From: Combretum micranthum
Taxonomy: Eukaryota > Streptophyta > Magnoliopsida > Myrtales > Combretaceae
Direction of reading: 5' to 3'
DNA: 64,000 nucleotides
Assembly: GCA_024138025.1 (NCBI GenBank)
Contig: JAMXBD010000969.1
Coordinates: 436,501 to 500,500 of the forward strand
Every line of letters starts with the position of its first letter. Position 1 is the stretch's first letter. Made by a program: the position numbers and the translations under genes. Positions 36,875-49,100 of the stretch are shown one piece after another. Under the pieces are notes generated by a model. The model made no database searches. It was given only the letters and a program-made list of their open reading frames with translations, and was not told where the DNA came from.

Positions 36875-38300
36875 GTTATCTTTTTGGGAAGTAGAAGGAG
36901 AAGCAAAGAAGGAAAATGAAAACGAAGGTCGGGGTGAAGTAACGAGTTGAGATTTCTCTTGAAAATTACATAGAGGATCTTTGGTAGTACCAATAGCGGT
37001 GGGGCTCCACTTATGGTTGCCAAGTGTATATAAGCTGAGGTCATTTTTCTCAGAAATATTAGATTGAAGCTTCTCTTCTAACATAAACTAAACATCTTAG
37101 GATTTATACAAGTATGCATGTGAAAAAAGGCTCTGAAACGAGATTTCCATTACCTCTCGTTTAGAATTTTTAATTTTTCTCTTGAGAAACATTTCTTTTC
37201 AATTTTTGTTTTCTTAGCTACACTAAAATCCATTCCTTATATGGGTTCTCCTATAGTGCATTTTGAGCATTTACACTAATATTTGCGTCACCTAATTTCT
37301 CTTCTGTTTGAGAATTAAAGCAAACTTCTCTATAACTAATAGTAGTTTTTTTGCTAACCCTGTTAAGACAAATAGAGTAGAGATGATAAATTTCCTCACA
37401 ATTTAAATAGAAATTTTTAAGCCCTTTATCTTGAAGGCGACAACGTTGATTTTCAATGACAATAGTATGAACTAATCGTTCATTAAAATTTATTTCAACA
37501 CAGAGCTGAGCATATTTTCCATGTTATGCATGAGATGTATAACACCAATTCTTAATAACTGGCCAATTGTTTGACCAATTTTCCTAATTGCTTAAGGAGC
37601 AAAGTACTCCAACTATAACTCATGAATTCTAACTTATATAGCCACAGATGAAAAAGATGCTAGCGAATCTCAAAAATCGGGCTCCCATTTCCTTATAGTT
37701 AAAAATTAACCATTCATGAACCAGTGACCATCCTTAATTGCTTGATTATAATCATTCATTGATTGAAAAACAACCATATAGAATCCAAAGCTTAACATAA
37801 TCAATTGAAATTACGATGCCAATGTCCACAATTTTTTAACCTTCTCGTGTAATTTCTTATAGCCTAAAGACATTCCATATAACTTAATTATATTGCCATT
37901 TTTCCAATGGTTGCAGAGTGCACATTTTTCAGCAATGGAAAAAGATACAACTTTCGTACCTTTCAAAATGGTTACGTCCATTACCGATCTCTATCACATT
38001 CATCAACAACATAGTCCTCATCAACTTCAATGTTTGTTATAGCATCTAATTAGTGCAAGCCAAAATTAATAGCATAAGCATCAAGTATGTTAAGAGCCAT
38101 TGCAACACTATAAGACTTTCATGAATTTGGGCTATCTTCAACCAAAGGCAGTTCATGGGGATTGTTAGTATCTATTGAAACAAAATTTTCCAAAGGAGTA
38201 GACATAATTTAAGAGTATTATTAGAGATTTTGAATAGGAGTTTGTGAAAATTTTTTTCCGAATGAATCGTAGCGAATTTTGGGGATTAGGGTTAGGGTTT
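36875..38300 (-). mobile_element. LINE (L1-type), 5' UTR and ORF1
   Basis: On the minus strand ORF1 probably starts at ATG near 38205 (MSTPLENFVSIDTNN). Further on it shows GHWFMNG, RKWEPDF and a WVRI-like/LEYFA segment with IRKIGQTIGQLL, matching the DUF4283 domain of plant LINE ORF1. CEEIYHLYSIC near 37400 resembles the following CCHC knuckle. The frame is broken in several places. A telomere-like TTAGGGTTAGGGTTTAG (38286-38302) lies at the presumed 5' end. It is the first piece of the LINE whose ORF2 continues at 24379 downward. Confidence 0.65.
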
Positions 38301-38569
38301 AGCAAAGGGGAAGGTCCTAGAGAGAGAGAGAAATTTTTTCAAGGAGAGACATTTTATTCTTGTCAGTGTAAACTCCTACTCATTAACAAAGTTGCTCCTA
38401 TTAATTGTACAAAATACATAAAGAAGTATTCCTCGGCATCTATATTTTAAGAAGTTAAGAATTAATGTTGTGTTTCGATCTAAGGAAACTTGTAAAAACT
38501 AACCAAAACCGACAGATAGAAAGAAAAAGGGTGTTTAGTAATTTAAATTGAGGTGGAAATATCTAGAAA

Positions 38570-38905
38570 ATAAGGGAGATAAGTGGAAAGTTTTCCATTT
38601 TCAACCCTCCATCATTTGAAACCTGTTTTATGGAAAATAACCTCTAACTTCCCTTTAGATATAACTAAGGAGGGAGAATTTCATTTAAAATAAATTTTGT
38701 TGAAAAAGAACCTATAATGTCTCCTCAAACATAGCTAAGGAGGGAAGATTTCCTTTAAAATTTGTTTTGTTGAAAAAATTACCTCTAATTGCTCCTTAGA
38801 TATAACTAAAGAGGGAAGATTTCCTTCCAAACCCATTTTATTGAAACATAGCTTCTAACTTCTCCTTAGAAAGAACTACGGAGGGAGGACTTCTTTTGAA
38901 ATTCT
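38570..38905. repeat. 70-bp tandem repeat, about 4.3 copies
   Basis: The landmark (G/A)GAGGGA recurs at 38669, 38739, 38810 and 38880, spacing 70-71 bp. Each is preceded by a TAGATATAACTAA-like word and followed by TTTCCTTTAAAA...TTTTGTTGAAAAA and ACCTCTAA. A partial copy precedes the first. The copies are diverged, so the array is old. Confidence 0.8.
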
Positions 38906-39439
38906 TTTTTATCTTTCATAGAATACATATATTGTTAACATAACCTCCACTTCCCTTAGAACCACAAAACCTCCCCAAGTATTAATCCCTAAAGCCGCCT
39001 CTAACACGGGCAACATCCTTCGATGCTTGCCTAATTCTTGTGAAGCCGACAATCCTATAGTAGCCCTAACCAGATTCACTGGACTCTAAATGTCACTACT
39101 ACAGAATTGGAATATTAATACATGACGTGAACACCATATCAATGCAAGTATGATGTCATGCAGTGCATGTTTACTTAATTAAATGGCCAAATAGTATTAG
39201 ATCATTTTATTAGAGTGACCAATCAATTTACAAACACTCATCGACGACAACCAACTAACCATCACAAACAATGTGTGATCACTTTTATGTTAGTGACTCA
39301 TCAACTAAAGCAATCATCAAACAATAGTTGAATACCCAATCCCTACGCATATTCAATTATGTTTATCTTAATTGAGGTACAACTATGTTACAAATACAAA
39401 CATGATGATAAGGTCATAGTTACCCACCTAACATCCAAG

Positions 39440-41880
39440 CTAGGTCTTGACAATCCTCTAAGAAAACCAAATCATCATCCCCATCAATATCATCATCACC
39501 AGCATCAAATCATCATCATCCTTCACATATGAAATCCAAATAGAACTAGAATATTAGCTAAGGCTATTTTAGAGAATATATCAAAACCAAATATCTATTC
39601 ATGAAATTAAATTCATTTTTTAGGTCTTATTTGATCAGACACTAAGTAGGAATTCCGCCATGGTTATATAGATCGCCTCGCTAAGATACGGACAGCTCTC
39701 CATTGTTTGTCAAAGTATTTTTTTCTCTTTATTTATAGTCATTTATTAGAAAACAACATCATATATCATCACTCATATGGTATTTAATAAGTTAATAATT
39801 TACATGAAAAGCTCATTTTGGAAAGCACACTTTTCGAACAACATATTCCCTTTATCAATTTAAGTTCAATATACTACAATGATATTTAAGCCATTTATTC
39901 ATTAAGTCTATATTGGTAAAACTTAACCATTTAGTCCAATTATTAAGTTACATTCCTTTTGGCTTCTTATAGCCTTTCAAGTTAAATTAAGTCCATTAAC
40001 TAATTTACCTTATACCCAACTTCCACATTAAGCTTAGATTAGTCACTAAGTTGTAAGCATTCATCCCATTAAGTCAATATTATATATCCTACAAGATTTT
40101 AAATTAAGCTAGCTCATTTTAACCCATCATGATTTATTAAACTATAATGAACCTAAGTTTATTAACTAAGCTTATTTGATGAACTTAAGTGTATGTTAAC
40201 TTAATCTTAGCTAAGTTGAATATACTTAATCAATTTAATTCATTTTGGATCATTAAAGTTCATTAAACTAAGTTAGACTTAAGTTCTTTACATAAACTCA
40301 TTTCAGACTTCAAAATCATGTTAATTCAATTCAATTCTAAAACCATTAATTCTTTTAATTAATCTCTAATTATGTATACTAATGCATCATATCTATTATA
40401 CATTATTCCTTTAATTCATTTTTTTTTACTGGGTAGAATTAGGGTGCCCGACCTTCTGCACGGTTGTGTTGGCCTACATGGGCATGAACACGGCCCATGC
40501 ACATTGCAACAAAAATGACCAGAAGCCACCACAGCCTCTCATACACCCCCGTATGGACCTACCTGGGCACAAGCACCCCCGTGCTGCTCCTGCTTCACCG
40601 TCACATTTTTGCTTTGTTTCTTTTACATCCTTTTTATCAATTTTTACACATATTACATCCATCAAAACCTCATATAAACATTATATAAGCTAGTTTTCAT
40701 TACTTCTAACACTTCTATACTCATTCAACATCATTAAACACTTCCAAACCATTCCATAAAACCTCATATCTACTATTCATCATCTTCCTCACAAACCCAT
40801 CTTATATCAAGCATAAACCAATACATACAAATATAAATAACTAAAACAAGGAAAAAGTAAAACTTATCTTGTTAGCCAACTCAAACTTCTTGATTATTAC
40901 TCCTACTAAGTTCTTGAAGCTTGTTCATGCATGATTTTCATCTTTAATGATGTTTTTCATCTTCATTTTCTTTTAAAGATTTGTTGGATTTGAGATTTTG
41001 GAGTTTGATTATTAAGGAAAGGAGGAGAAAAGAAGAAAAAGAGAAAGGAAAATGAAAGAACCTATAAGGAAGGAAGGAAAAATGGCAACTACGAGAGGGG
41101 GGGGGGTGTGGTGGTGGTGGGGTGAGGTTGGGTGGAGAGAGAGAGAGAGAGAGAATATATATGATAAAACAAAAGCAATAAAGGATATTTATGAGTAACG
41201 GGCCTACTTTAAACTTTGCAGATGATTTTCTTGACTATAAAAAATTAATTAGAAGATAATTTCAAGACGTATTACATATAAATTGATAGCTTGAGTTGAA
41301 AATCAAGTTTAGAAATTTAATTTTAAAAAAAATTAATATTTAGCTTGAATTCAGGCTTAAAACTAATATTTTTAAACAAGCAATTGAACTCAAAATTTGT
41401 AGAGATTAAGAAAATATAAATTTAAGTTAAAATAGCTAATTTAGGACATTTATAAATTTGAATACTTGGACTTGAGAATTTAAGTCATTTATAAATTAAA
41501 AGAAGAGGGTCTAAATTATTGATTATAAGAAATTGGATAAATCAATTTATGAAATATGATAAAACTTAGAGTTTACAATTTTACTAAATATTGAAATTGA
41601 ATTTTTCTAAGGTTTAGAGTTTTAAGATAAAAAGAAAAAAAAGTCTAATTTGAAATTTATAAAATATAAAAGAGTTTGATTTGTTGAAAATGATAGTTAG
41701 AGTAAACAGGCTATATAAGGGGTCATTTGAAATCCCAATCCAAGTTAATTTATTTATTAATTGATTATGTCAAGCTATTTGATTTTATCTTAGTAATCAT
41801 TTAACTTGGCTTAATTTGATTATCCAAGATTGATTTCTAATTTAAGTTTTAATTTGAGTTTTGCTATTCTTTTTCATTTC
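39440..41880 (+). mobile_element. Decayed third copy of the large solo-LTR family (approximate limits)
   Basis: The stretch around 39625-39770 (GATCAGACACTAAGTAGGAATTCCGCC..., CTAAGATACGGACA, CTCTCCATTGTTTGTCAAA) matches 14165-14300 in copy 1, in the same orientation. The same order of AT-rich blocks, the ATC-rich stretch and a TCATTTGAAAT-like end near 41725 also correspond. Clear TG...CA termini and a target duplication are not visible, so both limits are estimates. No coding sequence. Confidence 0.55.
41093..41157. repeat. G-rich and (GA)n low-complexity tract
   Basis: A run of ten or more G, then GTGGTGGTGG and a (GA)n tract, inside the third LTR copy. Confidence 0.85.
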
Positions 41881-43382
41881 TTAAAGAAATTTTAGTTCAT
41901 AAGCTCAATATTTATTAAGCTTATTAATTGTAGATTTTATGGTTACATTGTTCTGTTCATTTATCACATTTATTTGAATTTCTTGCTATTTTCATTTTCT
42001 ACAAAATATTTAGAGATTTAAATGTTTTCTTAACTTATACAACTGATATTCTATGCAATAGAGTATATATAAACAATGAGAATTAGTTTAGTGATTTTAA
42101 CCTTAAATTACTCGATTTTTGAAAAAAAAAAAAAACTCATACTCGACCAAGACGATGAACAATTGGATTAAACTCGACTCGACACATTTCTAGACCTAGG
42201 ACAACATATAAGGACACTACACGACTCACACATTATCTGAATATGTATATATATAACGATGTGCATATAAAATATGCAGTGCTCATTTTGGTCTTTAAAA
42301 GTATTATGTTTTATAATTTTTATTAACATGATCATCTCGACAGAGTGAAATCAAGATGTCTCATTTTTGCTTTTTACATATATGTTGAAATTTTACCATT
42401 TTATTTTTGTAGGATATTATCGAAAGTTTTGAAAAATTGAATTTTTAAATTTTTTTAATAAAGATTCAATTTTTTAAACAACAATTAGATTGTTTATATA
42501 TTAATTACGAGTGACTTTTGTGATTTCCTTTAAAATATTTCACATTATTTACTTAATGATTTTATATTTGAGTTGTACTGTTTTGGGTTACCACAGTACA
42601 TATGTCGGTTATTTGACCATGCGAGTGTATTTACCATTTAGTTAGATCATGCACGTGATTTAAGAAACAAGACCAAATTGTATTTGTAGTCGACGTTGCC
42701 ATGGAATAAGATAGAACATAATAAGGGTGCTAATCTAATAGTAATGGACCATGTGAGATGAAAGCAAAAGCAATACATATCCTAAACACAATCTTGCACA
42801 TCATAATAGAACGTTTTTAAGGTTGGCATAAGATTTCAAGCAAGAGGAAAAGCAAAAGTAAAGATAATGTGCACCTTGTTAAACCTTTGTGGGAAATGCA
42901 TAAGAAAATTAAAACATATGTCTTTTCATTTCAAATTCTTCTGCAGAGCAATCATTTTTAATTGTAACTTAATAAAAAGAACAACCATTAGTTTTAGATT
43001 GTTATAATCATGTCTCACTAGACTACACTTTATTTAGCAAAATAAGGATAATTGCCTAACAAGTGTGGCCATTAGGACATACACTACACATGCTATAATG
43101 GGTTCAATTAATGTCTTAAAGGAACGAACCAAAATTTGAAAATGCTTATACCAAACTAAACAATCGTTTAGTTCCTCATTTGTTATGACAAGATCATGTT
43201 CAAGAAGATTGAGAAGCTGTCCCAAATCCATTTTACTTATCTAATTCTTCAGCTTTAATTGACTGTGATTAGCTGTTTCACCTCGGATAATCCCAATCGG
43301 CCTTGGCTTTTCACCATTCCTAGCCTTTTCAGTATAATGAGACTTCTACCATCTCCTTATGGATCAAAAGTTTGTTGACTCT
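41881..43382. other. AT-rich intergenic DNA
   Basis: No domain recognised on either strand. A short minus-strand open frame at 43231-43034 downstream of the NAL1-like exon shows no family similarity I recognise. Confidence 0.4.
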
Positions 43383-43570
43383 AGTGGTCAGCCCGTCACT
43401 TCTACTAACCTTCATGACTTGTTTACCAATGATGCTACCTATTTGAGCCTGCAAGTCTATGATCTTGACTCCACCTGATTCTCCTATACCTCTTACAAAT
43501 GTAGTAATAGTCGACATATCAAAGTCATCAGCAAAACGAATAAATGCTCCATTTGCCCACTCAAATGTCT
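43383..43570 (-). pseudogene. Orphan exon of a NARROW LEAF 1 (NAL1)-like trypsin-fold protein
   Basis: The minus strand encodes WANGAFIRFADDFDMSTITT, then VKIIDLQAQIGSIIGKQVMK and SRSDGLTT. From memory this matches the plant NAL1/trypsin-like peptidase family (FADDFDM, VKIIDLQ..IG..IGKQV.KVGRSSGLTTG). A good splice acceptor (CTTCCAG) precedes it. After LTT the similarity stops abruptly: the expected GT(V/M)AYALEYNDE continuation is missing, and no neighbouring exon was found within several kilobases. It is therefore most likely a captured or dispersed gene fragment. Whether it is transcribed is unknown. Confidence 0.6.
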
Positions 43571-45849
43571 CTGGAAGCAAGAAGAAGTTGAAAAGGAACT
43601 AAAAGTTACTACAGTTTTAAAGCTAAGGAGAGAAGAATAGTAAAATTATTACTTATAGTAATAACAGGTAAATAGAAAACATAGTAACAGTTAAGATTGA
43701 TTCCAGCCGATGTTTTGGAAAATAATGTACAACTGAAAAAAAGAAGTAAATATTAAGATGAAACACTATACCTCAACTGAAAGACCCTAATTTTGATAAA
43801 TATAAAGAAGGGCAGAATAATAATTATTTTAAAACTATGTATAGATGATAACTATTATGATTTTCCTACCTTATTTCCAACAACAATACAAAAATATATT
43901 TCTCCACTCTAAACAAAGGTGTCGATTCTTAAAAATTTCTTCAAGGATCACCATGAAAACTTTGAGTGTGAGAAGAAAGAACTCCAAGGAAAATCTCTAA
44001 AAAGCAAAAATTAAGAATTGGAGGAACAAAAGATGAGGGAAAACTCAAAAGGTACTAACATTTAAACTTTTTTCAACTTTTGTTGTATGACTCATGGTGA
44101 AGGATGCATTTGATTATCCAATTATATTGTTAGAGTAAGGGTAGTGATGTATAAAAAGGGTTTTGAAACATTTTGGGGGTGATAAAAGCCTTGAAGAAGG
44201 GTTAAGTTTGAGCTTAATCATGTTTCAATGTTTGTAATGTAAGAAAGGTTAGAACTTTACAAAAGTTCATGAAGAAATCAGGCATCCGTTCAACTCAACT
44301 AAGTACACGACCAAGTAAACAAGTTGTGTTTGTATCCATGTAAAATTCTATGACATGTGCTTTCCAAGCTTTCAAAGGTCTTGTGTTCAACATAAGTGAG
44401 TACATAAGTCGTGTTGAGACCTAAACATCATCATAGATCGGGTGAGACCCAAGAATTGACTCGACTCGTCACCATCGGATCTCGAGCTAGGAATCAGCCT
44501 AAGCATGGTGGTTCCAACCCACCCACTGACCCACAAGTTCTTATGGGTCACGATGGGTAGAGCCTTAAATCCGTCGAGACAAGACCCGATGGTTAACCCA
44601 TGGAACCAATGGATTATACCCATGGTTATTAAAAAGAAAAAGAAAAAAAAACCATAAGCATCTTTTGATCAAGTAGGGAAAAAAAATTTGGTTGAAGCAG
44701 AGCTTTAAGAAGATTTCTCATCTCACTTTTTACTTCCTTCCTTTCGAGGTTGTCTCTAGTTTATTCGTACCAGACAGAGCTTCACGTATTCAAGTATATA
44801 GTAGGTCCACCAAAGCTTTATTGAAATCTTTATCTATATTAAAGACAGATAGAATAGCCTATAGAAGTAAGAAAGCAAAGCAAGTAATCATGAGAATGTC
44901 AGTAATTGATATAACTATAAGTTGTTAATGCATGGCTTTCTGTTAAAGAAGAGACGCTTGAATACATGGAAGAATAGGAACTAACCTTTAGATAAAGTCT
45001 AAAGCCACTTCCAACATGTTTCCTAGAGATGAAGTTGATAAGTGATGGAGGAACAAATTTGCATATAATAAATTACTAGATAACCAATTTGAAAAAAAAA
45101 ATTATTAGATGGTTCGTGGTTCTGGTGAAACTAGAACCAAATCGTGAGACCCACCGATTCTCTATATCAAGAATTGGCCCAGCCTTTACAGATCTAGTTC
45201 CAATTCTACCAAAATGTGACTCGTAAAATCAAGACCTGAACCAACCCCTGCCAATCTCTATCAAGTAACATTAAGAAAATCTTACTTCTAAGCTCAACAC
45301 GAGTGGTACACTTATCCGTATAGAAGTACATGATCTCCAACACGAGTTGTGTTGGTGCTTATGTACAAAACAATTTTTTTTTTAAATTCACGCTTTCTTT
45401 ATCTACATAGATAAGTACACCATTCATGGACTCACTTGTGTTGAGAATAGTGTTGGCACTTCTGTACGAAACTTTTTTTTTTTTTTTCAAAATTTGCATT
45501 TTCTTTCTTAAAAAGACCTTTAGAACTTGTTCAAATCCACCTATAAGAGCTTAAAATCACTCTAAAACCTTTAAACCATTTAACTCTTTCTTAAAGACTC
45601 ATGAACTTTGAGCTCTTAGAAACCTGGATAATAGTAAAGTAGAACCAACAATATAGGAATGTAACAAGAGTAAGTTAAACATATAAAAGAACGGTAATAA
45701 AAACAAAAAAAAAGGTTAAACTGTTGAGATATAATTTACTCAATCTATAATGGATAAAAACTTGATAAACTTGTATTAATCTTATAGAAATCATGAGGAA
45801 TTGATACTTATCAAGTTAATGTTGTGTTTCAGGTTTATAAAGCTAAAGG
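43571..45849. other. Intergenic DNA, no gene recognised
   Basis: A mixture of AT-rich sequence with T runs (45370-45385, 45474-45487). A GC-richer patch at 44440-44610 has repeated GACCC/GGGTC words and may be part of a transposon. No domain was found. Confidence 0.4.
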
Positions 45850-47000
45850 AAAGACTTAGATGAATAAAGCATGGAGAAAATGACCAGAAGCTGATGGCCG
45901 CCAGCTATGAGAAGATGGCCGCCAGCCATGGAGCCTCTGTGAAATGAAGAAAATCGGCCAGAAGTCATGGCCGCCGGCCATGGAGCCGGCCATCAAGACT
46001 GCACCATTTGTTTCGCGAATAATAGCTGCCAGCCTTGTTGCGACATGCCTCCAGCCATCTTTCATGCGAAAAACACTCTTTATATCTGATGTTTATCTCA
46101 TATATATAAAGAAGGAGGAGAGAGAAGAGAGGATTCATTCATTATTCATTATTGAATCATTCATTCTTTATACTTTCAAGAACCCTAAAGATTGCTTTTC
46201 TTGAATCATGAACAACTAATCTCTTGTTCTAGCCAAGGGATTATTGCAACTCAATTCAAGATGGATTGTGTGAGACCTAATTGGGTTTGATTTCTATTAT
46301 TCTCATCTTTGCATATTTGTATTTCATCTGATTCTATTGTTATTATTGCTTGATTATCTCTTATAACTTTGGATCCGGTTGTAGGATGATTGACCAATAA
46401 TCAATCAATTAGAACTCATACCCGTAATTGTATGAGTAATCTAATATAGGTGATGAAACAACAAGATAGTCATAAATAGATGGTTATCTGATGTTGTGAT
46501 GAAATATAATCTAATTTAAATGATCCATGCTCTATGAGATTGTTGATTAGGGTTAGGTTTCTCTTTTCTTAATGCAATTGATGGATTAAACCTTAAGAGC
46601 TTATTTAGGGTTATCTATTCGATTTAGGAATAATCAAAGTTCTTATCTTGATTATTTAATATCTAAGGAGAAATTGAATTTCAATGCTTATTGGAATTTA
46701 TAACTAACCTATTCAAAGTAGGAATAATAATATTTGAGTCTATGATCAATCCTGAGAATTGAGTTGTAATGAAACCTAGGCTAGATAATCTTTTAAATAT
46801 ATAAATCTCTTTAAATAGAAATAGGTTTATATTTATTTGCTTGATTTCAAAACCACCCCCAATTTTATTTTCTTTTTCTCTTCTCAACCCCTATAAAACT
46901 TAGGAAATTTTACCAGTCCCTGTGGAGACGATCCTGCTCACCACTGTTTACAAATCTTAGAGTAGGTTATTTATTTTTGTTGGATTCGACACCCACCATA
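45850..47000 (+). mobile_element. LTR-like remnant with GC-rich dyad cluster
   Basis: A cluster of GGCCGCCAGC and GCCATGGAGCC words (45893-46060) is followed by a TATATATAAAG stretch, an AT-rich R/U5-like region and the closing phrase CCCTGTGGAGACGATCCTGCTCAC near 46917. That order resembles plant gypsy LTRs, where a CCTGTGG..(T/A)CGA...CTCAC phrase is frequent near the 3' end. A similar layout recurs at 53700-55560. No coding sequence or clear termini. Confidence 0.4.
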
Positions 47001-48039
47001 AACATATAGAAGATTTTGAGTAACTTTATAGTATATAATGTAGGTAGTGAATAATAGTCTTTAAAACAAGATGATTTCCAAGTACGTGTATACTTTATTT
47101 GTTGTTTATGGTTATTAGGTTAGAAATTAAAACAAATTAATTAACTATCCGACCATAATTTTATGTCTATTGCTTGTGTGTGGCTATTGGCAATAGGTGA
47201 AAAGTATCCACACCACTATTACTACAACCCGATAAACTATGTGTGACATTATCTGGGAGTAGTGTTGCACATGAAAATAATCTGGGTAGATCTAGGTTTT
47301 TCAGCTTCAGAAATATTGGAGAGTACCCAATATTAAGTTTTTTGACTCTTTAATGTTGGAGAGTATCCAACATAGTATATATGTATTATTATATTATATG
47401 TGGTGGGATACTGAGTTATCGTTATGTTGCTTCCTCAACTTAAAATAAAGATAATAAATATTAGTTGTTGCATTAGTAAGAGGTCTGCTTGTGAATATGT
47501 ATTTGCTTGGTCACATGTGTTTGTTTGTAGTATATCATGCTAGACTCCTGCTCACTCTCCTCTTTTTTAGGTACCGGTGATGGACGTATAAACAGATTGT
47601 ATCGCTAGTCGCAATCAGTTGGTGGCTTTAAGGATTGTTACCAGTATTAAATTCTTTCTAGTTGAGGACTGGAGGACAAGTAATGGGTTATGTGTAATTA
47701 GTTTAAATAGTAACAAGTATTTACAATTAATTGGTTTCTTAGTCAATGTGATGTGTAGTTCTTCTAGTATTAGTAGAGTGGCTTCCTCTAAAATTGTTGA
47801 ACATATGGTGTTCAAAGTGTGTTTTGATGAAAAAATGAAACGTACATTAATTATTTGATTATATTTAAGTTACACTTAGTTAGTAAAACAAGTGTTCAAT
47901 TTGTTTTGGATATATTTGAACTTGTTTTGCTTTGTTTTTTATTTATGTTTGTTGTTATATCCTATTTCAAATAGTTTTTAGACCTTATTTTGTTTAGAAT
48001 TTTTTAAATCTTAAAACATGAAAGTTTTAGATCTCTCTT
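47001..48039. other. Intergenic DNA, no gene recognised
   Basis: AT-rich. Short open frames near 47615-47858 on both strands lack recognisable motifs. Confidence 0.4.
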
Positions 48040-49100
48040 TAAGCTTTCCGTAGCATCTTGAATCACCTCAATCAAAGTTCGGATGAGAAATTTATTATCA
48101 AAATATGAAACAGTATCGATACTGGAATTGGACACTGCAACATACCGGTCGGACAATATATGACATCCGGACAATAGCTGGTTTACTGCTCTTTTTTGTA
48201 GATAGCGTATGGACTGTAGGCCTGTAGCGTATGGATGCTAGTTGATAGAAAAATTGCTATTGGAGCCTCTCTTACTCAACCGTTGGAGTTGTGTTTTATT
48301 GATAACGACTAGGAGGCTTCAAGATATTATAAATATAAGTGTTTGGTGACTTGAATAAGAGGTCTAGAGCTTATTTATTGCATACATCTCCTTGTAGACA
48401 CTCTCTATAAGCTTTAATTGTAAATTACAATATTGTGTGAGTGAAAGCTAAGTGTAGTGCTAAGTGCTTCATTATTGCTATTCTTTGTCAAGCACTACAC
48501 TAAGTGAGTTGTGAGTAATTTGGAGAAGTCTTGAGTTGAGTCTAGTGTGTTCAAGTTTGTAAAGACTCAACTCAAGCATTTGTATTGTTGATGTGTTGAA
48601 GTCCTTTTTTAAGGCAAATATTTGGTGTGAATAAAGTGGTGAAGTCCTCCATTGAGGGAAGCAATTGTTGTGGATCGTAGAGACTAGGGGGTGGACCAAA
48701 CTCTACGTTAAAATCGCGATGCAATCTTGCTTTCCCTATCTTTTTATTTATTGTTGTTGTTATTGTTGTGCACGATTGATATATTGAGCTTGAACAGAAA
48801 TCACTTTTAGTGCGTAATCCATATTTTAAAGTATTTCTTAATTTCTACAAAACTCATATGTTAGATTAAAGTATATAGATTATAAGATAGTATTTGTGTA
48901 ATTGTTTATGAATGCATGTATATATTTTGATACTATTTGAAGTCATTGATGCAAAAATGATTTTGGAGCTAATTATGATGTTTATGGTGGATAATAGTAG
49001 GTTCTATATCTTTGCATATCTATACTTAATATTGACACGTGGTGGGTTATAGATGACCCTAAATTTAGGGTGTTCCAATTTAAATTGTATCAGAGCTTGG
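48040..49100 (+). mobile_element. LTR-like remnant followed by a tRNA-Met-type PBS
   Basis: TTGTATCAGAGCTTGGG at about 49086 resembles the initiator-Met primer-binding site. Upstream, ACATACCGGTCGGACAAT, the AGACTAGGGGGTGGACC phrase near 48684 and the overall order recall SIRE-like copia LTRs (from memory). An inverted repeat lies at 48448-48504. No gag or pol follows, so this would be a truncated insertion. Confidence 0.4.
48448..48504. repeat. Inverted repeat with 13 of 14 pairs
   Basis: CTAAGTGTAGTGCT at 48448-48461 faces AGCACTACACTAAG at 48491-48504 across a 29-nt loop. Confidence 0.8.

Noticed and set aside
11800..38420. Target-site duplication of the LINE
   Set aside because: I compared the DNA next to the poly(A) end (11800-11826) with that beyond 38300 and found only a weak, gapped likeness (CTCCT...AAT), not a convincing duplication.
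39478..39530. Regular ATC-rich stretch considered as a CRISPR-like or satellite array
   Set aside because: It is simple-sequence DNA within an LTR copy, without spacers or defined repeats.
40466..40693. Three overlapping open frames with Pro/His-rich content
   Set aside because: They lie in the GC-richer patch of the decayed LTR copy; no domain, and frames are open on both strands.
43034..43231. 65-codon open frame downstream of the NAL1-like exon, considered as a further exon
   Set aside because: It shows none of the expected NAL1-like continuation motifs.
44387..44623. 78-codon open frame on the minus strand
   Set aside because: It lies over repeated GACCC/GGGTC words and has no domain; more likely non-coding transposon DNA.
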